Part shown: one piece after another, positions 1-5,364 of the stretch
Layout: each line of letters opens with the position of its first letter
How positions within the stretch are numbered: position 1 is the first letter of the stretch
From: Caldilineaceae bacterium
GTDB lineage: Bacteria > Chloroflexota > Anaerolineae > Caldilineales > Caldilineaceae
DNA: 5,584 bases
Reading direction: 5' to 3'
Assembly (NCBI GenBank): GCA_024643705.1
Contig: JAHEML010000311.1
Span: forward strand, 1 to 5,584
Notes under the pieces: generated by a model
Told to the model about the DNA's origin: nothing
Database searches by the model: none
Seen by the model: only the letters and a program-made list of their open reading frames with translations
Translations under genes and position numbers: made by a program

Positions 1-1060
1 CTACCCCAAAGATGCCCAGCGCGCCCGTTCTTATGGCGCCAAGGGTATTGGCCTGTGCCGCACCGAGCACATGTTCTTTGAGACCGAACGCTTGCCGATC
101 GTCCAGCGCATGATCCTGGCTGCGACCAGCGCAGAGCGCACGGCGCAGCTGAATATGCTTCTCCCCAGCCAGCGCTCAGATTTCGACGGTCTGTTCGAGG
201 CGATGGATGGCTATCCAGTCATCATCCGCCTGATCGACCCGCCCCTGCACGAGTTCCTGCCAGCCCACGATGAACTGGCCGACAAATTAGCTGATAACAA
301 GATTCGTCTGCTCAAAGCGGGCACAATGAAGGAAATTAACGATCTGCTGCAGGAGATCGAAGAGGAAGAGCGCATCCTGCGTCAGGTGGAGAGCATTCGC
401 GAGGCCAATCCCATGTTGGGAACCCGGGGCGTGCGCCTGGGCATTATTATGCCGGAACTGACCCAAATGCAGGTGCGGGCTATCTTTGAGGCAGCCTGTG
501 AAGTGAGCCAGGAGGGAGTGGATGTACACCCGGAGGTGATGATCCCCCTGACCAGCCATGTCAATGAACTAAAGACCCAGCGGGCTGCTCTGGAAATCGT
601 CGCCAAAGAGGTGATGGAAGAGAAGCACCACACCGTCGACTACAAATTTGGCACGATGATTGAAATACCCCGGGCCGCGCTGACGGCCGACGAGATCGCA
701 GGCGAAGCCGAGTTCTTCTCCTATGGCACGAACGATTTAACCCAAACGACCTTCGGCATCAGCCGGGACGACGCAGAGTCGGGTTTTCTGATCGACTACC
801 TGCAGCGGGGCATCCTGCCGGAAAACCCCTTTGCCAGCATCGACGAAAAGGGTGTGGGCAAACTCATGGGCATCGGCGTAGAACTGGGCCGCAGCGCCCG
901 CCCCGACCTGGAAGTGGGCATCTGCGGAGAGCACGGTGGAGACCCCAAATCCATCGAACTCTGCCACAAGTTGGGGTTGAACTACGTAAGCTGTTCGCCT
1001 TTTCGGGTCCCTGTAGCCAGGCTGGCAGCTGCCCACGCCGCATTGAACAACGGCAAGTAG
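1..1060 (+). CDS. ppdK: Pyruvate, phosphate dikinase, C-terminal part (5' end outside window)
   Basis: This is the C-terminal PEP/pyruvate-binding TIM-barrel domain of pyruvate, phosphate dikinase, the cytoplasmic enzyme that interconverts pyruvate + ATP + Pi with PEP + AMP + PPi. The first complete codon is at base 2, giving 352 visible residues of a family usually about 870-900 long; the nucleotide-binding and phosphohistidine domains lie upstream of the window. Visible landmarks, in order, are GLCRTEHMFF (bases 50-79) with the substrate-binding Arg, VIIRLIDPPLHEFLP with a second Arg (227-229), the IEIPRAAL segment with its metal-binding Glu, GTNDLTQTTFGISRDD with Asn/Asp ligands, GICGEHGGDP with the catalytic acid Cys (codon 923-925), and CSPFRVPVARLAAAHA near the C-terminus. 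All the expected catalytic residues of this domain are present, so the enzyme looks functional. The wording fits PpdK better than PEP synthase or enzyme I. The gene ends at TAG 1058-1060 and a hairpin terminator follows. Confidence 0.96.
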   Translation, partial: YPKDAQRARSYGAKGIGLCRTEHMFFETERLPIVQRMILAATSAERTAQLNMLLPSQRSDFDGLFEAMDGYPVIIRLIDPPLHEFLPAHDELADKLADNKIRLLKAGTMKEINDLLQEIEEEERILRQVESIREANPMLGTRGVRLGIIMPELTQMQVRAIFEAACEVSQEGVDVHPEVMIPLTSHVNELKTQRAALEIVAKEVMEEKHHTVDYKFGTMIEIPRAALTADEIAGEAEFFSYGTNDLTQTTFGISRDDAESGFLIDYLQRGILPENPFASIDEKGVGKLMGIGVELGRSARPDLEVGICGEHGGDPKSIELCHKLGLNYVSCSPFRVPVARLAAAHAALNNGK

Positions 1061-1098
1061 GACGGCTTCGGCTTGCATACCGGTGAGCCTCCAGATGT

Positions 1099-1122
1099 CC
1101 CGAATCCCTGCCCGAATCCCTG
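1099..1122. repeat. Perfect 12-bp tandem duplication
   Basis: The unit CCCGAATCCCTG occurs twice head to tail at 1099-1110 and 1111-1122, between the ppdK stop codon and its hairpin terminator. It has no recognised function and is probably a slippage product. Confidence 0.75.
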
Positions 1123-1129
1123 GATGACA

Positions 1130-1170
1130 AAGATGCCCCGATCTGCTCAGATCGGGGCATCTTGGCTTTT
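1130..1170. terminator. Hairpin terminator between convergent genes
   Basis: AAGATGCCCCGATCT (1130-1144) and AGATCGGGGCATCTT (1149-1163) are perfect reverse complements: a GC-rich 15-bp stem closed by a 4-base loop. On the + strand it is followed by GG, C and TTTT (1167-1170), a short and slightly displaced T-tract. It lies 69 bases after the ppdK stop and is the best candidate for ppdK termination. The stem is symmetric, so it may also stop transcription arriving on the - strand from the gene at 1307-2047. The weak T-tract is the main reason for caution. Confidence 0.78.
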
Positions 1171-1187
1171 CAAAATGTTGGGTCGAA

Positions 1188-1210
1188 CTTCCCGTCGAGT
1201 ATACGGGAAG
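1188..1210. other. Second small inverted repeat in the convergent intergenic region
   Basis: CTTCCCGT (1188-1195) and ACGGGAAG (1203-1210) are perfect reverse complements separated by 7 bases. There is no T-tract on either side. It sits between the 15-bp hairpin and the end of the minus-strand gene and could contribute to that gene's 3' end. The rest of 1061-1306 shows no coding signal that I trust. Confidence 0.4.
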
Positions 1211-1306
1211 GAGATGGGGTGACTTATCGTTTCCTCGGACACACGAATAGCCGATCTGGAGGCGGGTGGCTCCGCCAGCATCCGGGCAGGGGCTACACAC
1301 CGCACC

Positions 1307-2047
1307 TCACTCACCCAGGTCAAAATAGACTACCTGATCCCCCCATTCGTAGCCCGGATGGTAGATCAGGCGCAGATCGCCCTCGTCTTCGGCCACAATC
1401 ACGCAGATATTGCCAGAGACCGTCGCACCGCCAAACAGCTCCCAGTCCAGCTCATCCGGGATCACGCCGCAACGGGTTGTCGATTCGAAGGGGGCGTAGA
1501 CAATCCCTCGATCACCCACCATGCGGAAATCCCCCGTCCCAATCGACCGTGGTGTATTGGCATCGCCGCTCAGATTTGTCACCTCCACGTGGGCCATTAC
1601 CATACGCATGCCCTCTGGCGGGGCATCGTTGAACTGGTTTTCAGCCTGCACCCGGGGCCAGGCATCGCCATCCACCCCTAACACCAGCATATCCAGCCCG
1701 TCCACCGTCTCCCAGCGTTCGCCCAAGGCCACCGGCGATCGGCGCGACGTGGACGCAGCATCCACAGGGGGCGTTGCTGGGGCTGATGATTCTGGCCCCG
1801 GCGTTACTGGCGCAACACTTTGGGCAATCGCGCCAGGCGCAAGCCGTGTCGCGGCCTGGGCAATCTCCGTGGCTCTCTCATCCAGGGCATCGGATGTGGC
1901 CCGCAGATTCTGGGCCGTGTACCTGTCGCCCTCCCCCTCGGCAGGAATAATCGAAAAAAGCAGGGCAGCCACAATCATTGCCAGCCCAACAATTGCCACA
2001 AAAGTAATGACTCGGCTCTGCATAGACAAACGGGGAGATGGTTGCAT
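1307..2047 (-). CDS. Membrane-anchored protein with C-terminal DUF4352-like domain
   Basis: I do not recognise a named gene. The 246-residue protein has a short basic N-terminus, a hydrophobic segment at about residues 14-34 without an obvious cleavage site (signal anchor, C-terminal part outside), a helical stretch at about 45-70, an Ala/Pro/Ser-rich linker at about 71-105 and a compact domain at about 107-246. The domain pattern resembles DUF4352-like extracellular immunoglobulin-type folds: a segment ending EGMRMVMAHVEVTNLS, then phenylalanine- and tyrosine-containing strands, then GNICVIV and LRLIYHPG. Cys193 and Cys215 could form a disulfide in the exported domain. The ATG at 2047 is preferred because a promoter candidate (2094-2122, minus) starts the transcript inside longer readings from 2104 or 2122. 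ATG 2023 is an alternative; neither has a clear ribosome binding site. The gene converges on ppdK and diverges from ffh. The function is unknown; a surface-exposed or envelope role is inferred from the topology only. Confidence 0.8.
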   Translation of the reverse strand: MQPSPRLSMQSRVITFVAIVGLAMIVAALLFSIIPAEGEGDRYTAQNLRATSDALDERATEIAQAATRLAPGAIAQSVAPVTPGPESSAPATPPVDAASTSRRSPVALGERWETVDGLDMLVLGVDGDAWPRVQAENQFNDAPPEGMRMVMAHVEVTNLSGDANTPRSIGTGDFRMVGDRGIVYAPFESTTRCGVIPDELDWELFGGATVSGNICVIVAEDEGDLRLIYHPGYEWGDQVVYFDLGE

Positions 2048-2093
2048 GATTCGGCCCAAAGAGATGATGAGTGATTCAAAACATAGCGAAAAC

Positions 2094-2122
2094 AGGATAC
2101 CCATCGGCGCAGATTCCGTCAA
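2094..2122 (-). promoter_or_regulatory. Candidate sigma70-type promoter for the minus-strand anchored protein
   Basis: On the minus strand there is TTGACG (2122-2117), a 17-base spacer and TATCCT (2099-2094). This predicts a start near 2087 and a leader of about 40 bases before the ATG at 2047. The -35 is good and the -10 matches the consensus in four of six positions, so it is a reasonable but unproven call. Confidence 0.45.
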
Positions 2123-2143
2123 TTCCCGCTAGGCCCACCACAT

Positions 2144-2172
2144 TTGACCATCGCCCCTTTGTCGAGTAAAAT
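2144..2172 (+). promoter_or_regulatory. Candidate sigma70-type promoter for ffh
   Basis: TTGACC (2144-2149) and TAAAAT (2167-2172) are separated by exactly 17 bases, each matching the consensus in five of six positions. Transcription would begin near 2179, about 215 bases before the ffh start codon. It lies back to back with the minus-strand promoter candidate, with 21 bases between the two -35 elements. Confidence 0.6.
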
Positions 2173-2178
2173 ACCTGT

Positions 2179-2394
2179 TCGGTTTTGTACGTCATTTAGG
2201 TGTACGGTACACCGTTATCAACGCAAAGGTGCAGAGGGCAACCCGATTCTCCAACCACTTGCACTTTGTATAAATCAGTGAGTGCTTGATTGACCGATAG
2301 AAACATTTGAATCCGCAGCAGTCTGCCTTATCAGCGTCGCCTGCGTTCCATTCTTTTCTGCATTTCATTACTTTTAAGTCAGGAAATCCGTTCC
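2179..2394 (+). other. Gene-free ffh leader region
   Basis: The interval between the predicted ffh transcription start and the ffh GTG has no convincing ORF, tRNA or SRP RNA; the conserved tetraloop and asymmetric-loop sequence of SRP RNA is absent. It contains the 2199-2213 dyad, an AACGCAAAG-type string at about 2219-2239 that resembles the repeat at 5387-5419, and an imperfect hairpin in which CACT twice (2256-2259, 2262-2265) faces AGTG twice (2277-2284) around an AT-rich loop. A TATAAA at 2269-2274 has no good -35. A weak ribosome binding site AGGAA (2381-2385) sits 9 bases before the GTG. The rest of the gene-free stretch, 2048-2178, holds the two divergent promoter candidates. Confidence 0.45.
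2199..2213. promoter_or_regulatory. 15-bp dyad, possible operator or small RNA hairpin
   Basis: GGTGTAC (2199-2205) and GTACACC (2207-2213) form a perfect inverted repeat around a single central G. It lies about 20-34 bases downstream of the predicted ffh transcription start, a position where a dimeric repressor could act. As RNA it could fold into a 6-bp stem with a 3-base loop. TGTACG also occurs at 2186-2191. I cannot assign it to a regulator family. Confidence 0.5.
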
Positions 2395-3783
2395 GTGTTC
2401 GAAAGCCTGTCCGACAAACTCCAAGCCGTCTTTTCTCAGCTTGCCTCCAAGGGCAAACTGACCGAGGCCGACGTCAACACAGCCCTGCGCGAAGTGCGGC
2501 TGGCTTTGTTAGAAGCCGATGTCAACTTCAAAGTTGTCAAAAACTTTGTCGAACGCATCAAAGAGCGTGCTGTGGGCGTCGAAGTCATGGACAGCCTCAC
2601 CCCGGCCCAACAGGTTGTCAAAATCGTCAACGACGAACTGGTCAACCTTCTTGGGAAGCCGGCCCCTCTCAACCTCTCTGGCCAGCCCCCCACCGTGATT
2701 ATGCTGGTGGGTTTGCAGGGCGCTGGCAAGACAACAATGGCGGGCAAGCTGGCCTTGCGCTTGCGCAAACAGGGCCAGCGCCCTTTACTAGTCGCCGCCG
2801 ACATCTACCGGCCCGCGGCTATCCAGCAGTTGGAAATCCTGGGACGACAGATCGACATCCCCGTTTACAGCGAGGGGCTGGACGTTGCACCCGCCACCAT
2901 TGCCCGCAACGCCATCCGCGTTGCCCGTGAAAAGGCCCACACCGTCGTCATCCTGGACACCGCAGGCCGCTTGCAGATCGACGACGACATGATGCGGGAA
3001 CTGGAGCAAGTGCGCTTGGTCAGTCGCCCAGCCGACGTGCTACTGGTGGTGAACGCCATGACCGGCCAGGAAGCCGTGCACGTGGCCGAAGGCTTCCATG
3101 CCAGAGTTCCCACTACCGGCCTGATAATGACGATGATCGACGGAGACGCCCGGGGCGGTGCCGCCCTGAGCATCCGTGAAGTGACAGGAGTGCCCATCAA
3201 ATTTTTGGGCACAAGCGAAAAGCTCGATGGCCTGGAACCCTTCCAACCAGACCGGATGGCTAGCCGCATTTTGGGCATGGGGGACATCCTCACCCTCATC
3301 GAACGGGCACAGGAAAACATCACCGAAGAAGACGCCGCCGCCATGGAAGAACGACTCGCCAGCGGCCAGTTTGACTTCGAGGACTTTCTCGACCAGCTTC
3401 GTCAGCTCAAACGGCTCGGTTCTGTCACCGATCTTCTCAAGATGATCCCTGGGATGAGCCAGATGGCAAAAGACGTAGACCCCCAGGAAGCCACCAAGAA
3501 CCTCAAAATGGTGGAAGCCATCATCAGCAGCATGACCATTCAAGAACGACAAAACCCCCACCTGCTCAACGGCAGCCGCCGACGACGGATTGCCACCGGA
3601 AGCGGCACAAGCGTCAACGACATCAATCAGCTCGTCAAGCAGTTCAAAGAGATGCAGAAGATGATGAAACAGATGGGCGTGATGGGCGGCAATCGCAAAA
3701 AGAAGCGTGGTCGCAAGGGGGGCAGCCGCCAAGGATCGGGCATGTTTGGCGGAAATCTTATGGACATGTTTGGTGGTCGCTAA
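2395..3783 (+). CDS. ffh: Signal recognition particle GTPase Ffh/SRP54
   Basis: Ffh binds the SRP RNA and signal sequences of nascent membrane proteins and, with its receptor FtsY, delivers ribosomes to the membrane translocon. The 462 residues match the usual length. Residues 1-85 form the N domain (MFESLSDKLQAVF start). The G domain follows with G1 GLQGAGKTT (106-114), AADIYRPAA (134-142), G3 DTAGRL (188-193), G4 region TMIDGDARGGAAL (246-258) and G5-like GTSEKLDGLEPF (272-283). The M domain runs from about 300, with the methionine-rich finger region around LLKMIPGM (347-354) and the RNA-binding SRRRRIATGSGT (394-405). The tail is basic and glycine-rich. GTG 2395 is the start because it gives the canonical family N-terminus and is preceded by AGGAA. 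The G4 motif, normally TKxD, reads T-M-I-D here: codon 3133-3135 is ATG where Lys is expected. Otherwise the protein looks intact. It is followed by rpsP after 108 bases. Confidence 0.98.
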   Translation: MFESLSDKLQAVFSQLASKGKLTEADVNTALREVRLALLEADVNFKVVKNFVERIKERAVGVEVMDSLTPAQQVVKIVNDELVNLLGKPAPLNLSGQPPTVIMLVGLQGAGKTTMAGKLALRLRKQGQRPLLVAADIYRPAAIQQLEILGRQIDIPVYSEGLDVAPATIARNAIRVAREKAHTVVILDTAGRLQIDDDMMRELEQVRLVSRPADVLLVVNAMTGQEAVHVAEGFHARVPTTGLIMTMIDGDARGGAALSIREVTGVPIKFLGTSEKLDGLEPFQPDRMASRILGMGDILTLIERAQENITEEDAAAMEERLASGQFDFEDFLDQLRQLKRLGSVTDLLKMIPGMSQMAKDVDPQEATKNLKMVEAIISSMTIQERQNPHLLNGSRRRRIATGSGTSVNDINQLVKQFKEMQKMMKQMGVMGGNRKKKRGRKGGSRQGSGMFGGNLMDMFGGR

Positions 3784-3801
3784 TCGAGCAAGCCGCAATT
3801 T

Positions 3802-3817
3802 GATCATTCGATCATTC
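3802..3817. repeat. 8-bp tandem duplication in the ffh-rpsP spacer
   Basis: GATCATTC is repeated head to tail at 3802-3809 and 3810-3817, immediately followed by TATAGT (3818-3823). TATAGT resembles a -10 element but has no good -35 at normal spacing, so I do not call a promoter here. Confidence 0.55.
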
Positions 3818-3845
3818 TATAGTGAAATCAACAGCAGTCTGACAA

Positions 3846-3861
3846 CCGGCTCATCAGCCGG
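3846..3861 (+). promoter_or_regulatory. Hairpin just upstream of the rpsP ribosome binding site
   Basis: CCGGCT (3846-3851) and AGCCGG (3856-3861) form a perfect 6-bp GC-rich stem with a CATC loop. There is no T-tract after it, so it is not an intrinsic terminator. It ends 14 bases before the rpsP ribosome binding site and could be an mRNA processing, stability or translational-control element. Confidence 0.45.
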
Positions 3862-3875
3862 AACAAACGATTCAT

Positions 3876-3881
3876 AAGGAG
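3876..3881 (+). promoter_or_regulatory. Ribosome binding site for rpsP
   Basis: AAGGAG lies 10 bases before GTG 3892 and fixes that GTG as the start. It is the strongest Shine-Dalgarno in the window, as expected for a highly expressed ribosomal protein. Confidence 0.85.
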
Positions 3882-3891
3882 TAAAGAACCA

Positions 3892-4185
3892 GTGGTTCGT
3901 ATTCGCCTGCGCCGCATGGGCGCCAAGAAGAAACCGTTTTATCGTGTGGTCGTTGCCAACCAGCGCAGTCCACGGGACGGGCGCTTTATTGAAAACATCG
4001 GGACCTATGATCCCCTGACCGATCCGCCCACCATCACCATTCAGGGCGAGCGGGCCACCCACTGGCTGATCCAGGGCGCACAGCCCAGCGACGCGGTGGC
4101 GCGCCTGCTCAAAAAGATCGGTGTCTTGGACGAAAATGGCGGCGTGATCGCCCCCGCAGCAGCCGAAGAGACAGTCGCAGCCTGA
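3892..4185 (+). CDS. rpsP: 30S ribosomal protein S16
   Basis: S16 is a small-subunit protein that binds 16S rRNA early and helps fold the 5' and central domains during 30S assembly. The 97-residue product carries the family N-terminus (MVRIRLRRMGAKKKPFYRVVVA) split here as MVRIRLRRMG at 1-10 and KKKPFYRVVVA at 12-22, followed by RSPRDGRFIENIGTYDP (25-41) and the later segment PSDAVARLLKKIGVL. The length is close to the usual 80-100, with a short Ala-rich acidic tail. It starts at GTG with a strong AAGGAG site. It lies 108 bases after ffh and 122 bases before the KH-domain gene, the familiar ffh-rpsP-khpA order of Bacillus and relatives. It probably shares a transcript with ffh, since no good promoter is visible in the gap, although a hairpin and a -10-like TATAGT lie there. 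Confidence 0.98.
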   Translation: MVRIRLRRMGAKKKPFYRVVVANQRSPRDGRFIENIGTYDPLTDPPTITIQGERATHWLIQGAQPSDAVARLLKKIGVLDENGGVIAPAAAEETVAA

Positions 4186-4307
4186 TCCCAACGGCTCAGC
4201 TTCGATGGCCCACAGACAGAATGAGCCAGACATGAAGTCGTTCAAACATAACGTCGTAATAATGCCTGGCTGATGATCCTGGTCTCCAACCCGAAAGGTT
4301 TTTTGGA

Positions 4308-4535
4308 ATGGAACAATTGGTAGAATTTATCGCCAAAGCCCTCGTCGAACATCCCGACGCTGTCGAGGTCAGCCAGCGCAGCTACCGAGAGCGGTTGGTT
4401 GTGCGACTGGTGGTGGATCAAGACGACACAGGCCGGGTGATCGGCAAAGGTGGCCGTGTTGCCAATGCCATCCGCTCGATGATGCGTGTGGCAGCAGCGA
4501 ACGATGGTCGTGACATCACCCTGAAAATCATGTAA
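4308..4535 (+). CDS. khpA: KH-domain RNA-binding protein, KhpA (YlqC) family
   Basis: This 75-residue protein is one KH domain. KhpA proteins bind RNA, often as a partner of KhpB/Jag; in Gram-positive bacteria the pair affects cell division, cell elongation and post-transcriptional control. The RNA-contacting GxxG loop is visible as IGKGGR (45-50), within TGRVIGKGGRVANAIRSMMR (41-60), followed by a terminal strand DITLKIM. The opening MEQLVEFIAKALVEHPDAV is the usual family start. ATG 4308 is preceded by AAAGG (4294-4298) 9 bases upstream. The position between rpsP and rimM matches the conserved neighbourhood of this family. The stop codon TAA (4533-4535) lies inside a 15-bp tandem duplication, and an intrinsic terminator follows 86 bases later, so this may end the upstream transcript. 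The role in this organism is inferred from the family. Confidence 0.94.
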   Translation: MEQLVEFIAKALVEHPDAVEVSQRSYRERLVVRLVVDQDDTGRVIGKGGRVANAIRSMMRVAAANDGRDITLKIM

Positions 4536-4559
4536 TGCTTTGGCATGTAATGTCTTGGC
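4530..4559. repeat. 15-bp tandem duplication spanning the khpA stop codon
   Basis: ATGTAATGCTTTGGC (4530-4544) and ATGTAATGTCTTGGC (4545-4559) match at 13 of 15 positions. The first copy contains the last sense codon (ATG) and stop (TAA) of khpA; the second copy duplicates both. A weaker continuation (ATTGCAATG) follows. The repeat does not change the protein. Confidence 0.7.
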
Positions 4560-4621
4560 ATTGCAATGTGTTAGACGGGCAGGCTCCGCAAACCGGCTGG
4601 CCGACCCACATAGATCAGACC

Positions 4622-4658
4622 AAAAACAGCGGAGGGCATGGTTCCTTCCGCTGTTTTT
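4622..4658. terminator. Intrinsic terminator between khpA and rimM
   Basis: AAAAACAGCGGA (4622-4633) and TCCGCTGTTTTT (4647-4658) are perfect reverse complements; one G-T and two G-C pairs extend the stem inward to 15 pairs, closed by a 7-base loop (4637-4643). The right arm ends in five Ts on the + strand and the left arm gives five Ts on the other strand, so it has the form of a bidirectional rho-independent terminator. It probably ends the ffh-rpsP-khpA transcript. Its end is only 26 bases before the rimM ATG, which leaves no room for a promoter downstream of it. Confidence 0.85.
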
Positions 4659-4671
4659 GATTGAATGCACA

Positions 4672-4676
4672 GAGGA
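4672..4676 (+). promoter_or_regulatory. Ribosome binding site for rimM that decides the start
   Basis: GAGGA lies 8 bases before ATG 4685. It favours this start over TTG 4661, which overlaps the region next to the terminator, and over the internal ATG 4853, which begins the conserved RimM domain but lacks a comparable site. Confidence 0.7.
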
Positions 4677-4684
4677 TTCTTTCA

Positions 4685-5359
4685 ATGCCCGACCCACAAT
4701 CTGACCCACAGCCCAACCCACAACCCAGTGCCGAAAACAACACCCCTGCCGACGAGAGGCCCCAACGGGAACGCCGTCGCGCGCGCAAATCGACAAAAGC
4801 CCGGTCGGGATACCATCACCGCAACCGAGCCGTACAGATCCCCGATGGACACATGGCAGTTGGGCGCATTGTGGGGATTCATGGGCTGGGGGGCGAACTG
4901 CGGGTAGAACCCCACACGGATTACCCAGAGCGCTTTGCCGCCGACGAAACAATCTGGGTGGGCACAGCGTTAGCACCCCACACAATCACCCGGGCGCGGG
5001 AACACAAGGGGATGATCCTGCTTACCCTCGACCAAGTGACCGAGCGGGAGCAGGCCGAGACGTTGCGGGACGAATGGCTCTTTATCCCGGATAGCGAGGC
5101 GGCCACCCTGCCCGAAGGCGAATACTATGTGCATGACATCGTCGGCCTGTCGGTAGTGGACGAAGCGGGCACTCTGATTGGCCGGGTGACGGATGTGTTG
5201 CAGACCGGAGCCAACGATGTGTACATCATCGCCACCGAGGGCCACATCAACCGGGGAAAAGAGTTGCTTATCCCCGCGATTGCCGATGTTGTGCAGCAGG
5301 TAGACATACCCGCCGCTACCATGACAATCCGCCTGATCCCAGGTTTGATCGATGAATAA
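4685..5359 (+). CDS. rimM: Ribosome maturation factor RimM with N-terminal extension
   Basis: RimM assists maturation of the head of the 30S subunit, binding S19 and immature 30S particles. The 224-residue product has a conserved RimM N-terminal beta-barrel starting at MAVGRIVGIHGLGGELRV (57-74), with HTDYPERF next, and a C-terminal PRC-barrel with EYYVHDIVGL (146-155), TGANDVY (174-180) and LLIPAI (194-199). The usual family length is about 170, so roughly 56 residues are extra. The extension starts with three DPQ/NPQ repeats (3-14) and continues as an Arg/Lys-rich stretch (25-48). ATG 4685 is supported by GAGGA 8 bases upstream; if ATG 4853 were used, the protein would be 168 residues, the normal size. 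A strong terminator precedes the gene by 26 bases. Downstream there is no trmD, its common partner, but a dprA-like gene. Confidence 0.95.
   Translation: MPDPQSDPQPNPQPSAENNTPADERPQRERRRARKSTKARSGYHHRNRAVQIPDGHMAVGRIVGIHGLGGELRVEPHTDYPERFAADETIWVGTALAPHTITRAREHKGMILLTLDQVTEREQAETLRDEWLFIPDSEAATLPEGEYYVHDIVGLSVVDEAGTLIGRVTDVLQTGANDVYIIATEGHINRGKELLIPAIADVVQQVDIPAATMTIRLIPGLIDE
4691..4726 (+). repeat. Three 12-bp tandem repeats in the rimM N-terminal extension
   Basis: GACCCACAATCT, GACCCACAGCCC and AACCCACAACCC follow one another without gaps and encode DPQS, DPQP and NPQP. The period is a multiple of three, so copy number changes keep the frame. This points to repeat expansion as the origin of at least part of the extension. 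Confidence 0.75.
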
Positions 5360-5364
5360 CATAG

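Noticed and set aside
737..1300. Open frame of 187 codons on the - strand
   Set aside because: It crosses the catalytic end of ppdK and both intergenic hairpins; it is a shadow of ppdK.
1162..1632. Open frame of 156 codons on the + strand, rich in Arg, Pro and Ser
   Set aside because: It starts inside the terminator hairpin and runs into the antisense of the 1307-2047 gene; the composition is typical of a GC-rich shadow frame.
1521..2132. Open frame of 203 codons on the + strand opposite the anchored protein gene
   Set aside because: It is the antisense of a protein with a clear membrane anchor and domain pattern; its own translation is low-complexity, with no recognisable domain and no ribosome binding site.
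2269..2274. TATAAA as a second ffh promoter -10
   Set aside because: No acceptable -35 is found 16-18 bases upstream, and no extended -10 TG is in the right position.
2179..2394. SRP RNA gene (4.5S/scRNA) next to ffh
   Set aside because: The conserved SRP RNA core with the GGAAG-type tetraloop and the AGCA asymmetric loop is not present on either strand in this interval.
3040..3807. Open frame of 255 codons on the - strand opposite ffh
   Set aside because: It is fully antisense to the conserved ffh coding sequence, and the His/Ala/Leu-rich translation reflects the complement of ffh codons.
4242..4985. Open frame of 247 codons on the - strand
   Set aside because: It runs across khpA, the khpA-rimM terminator and the start of rimM on the other strand and shows no family features.
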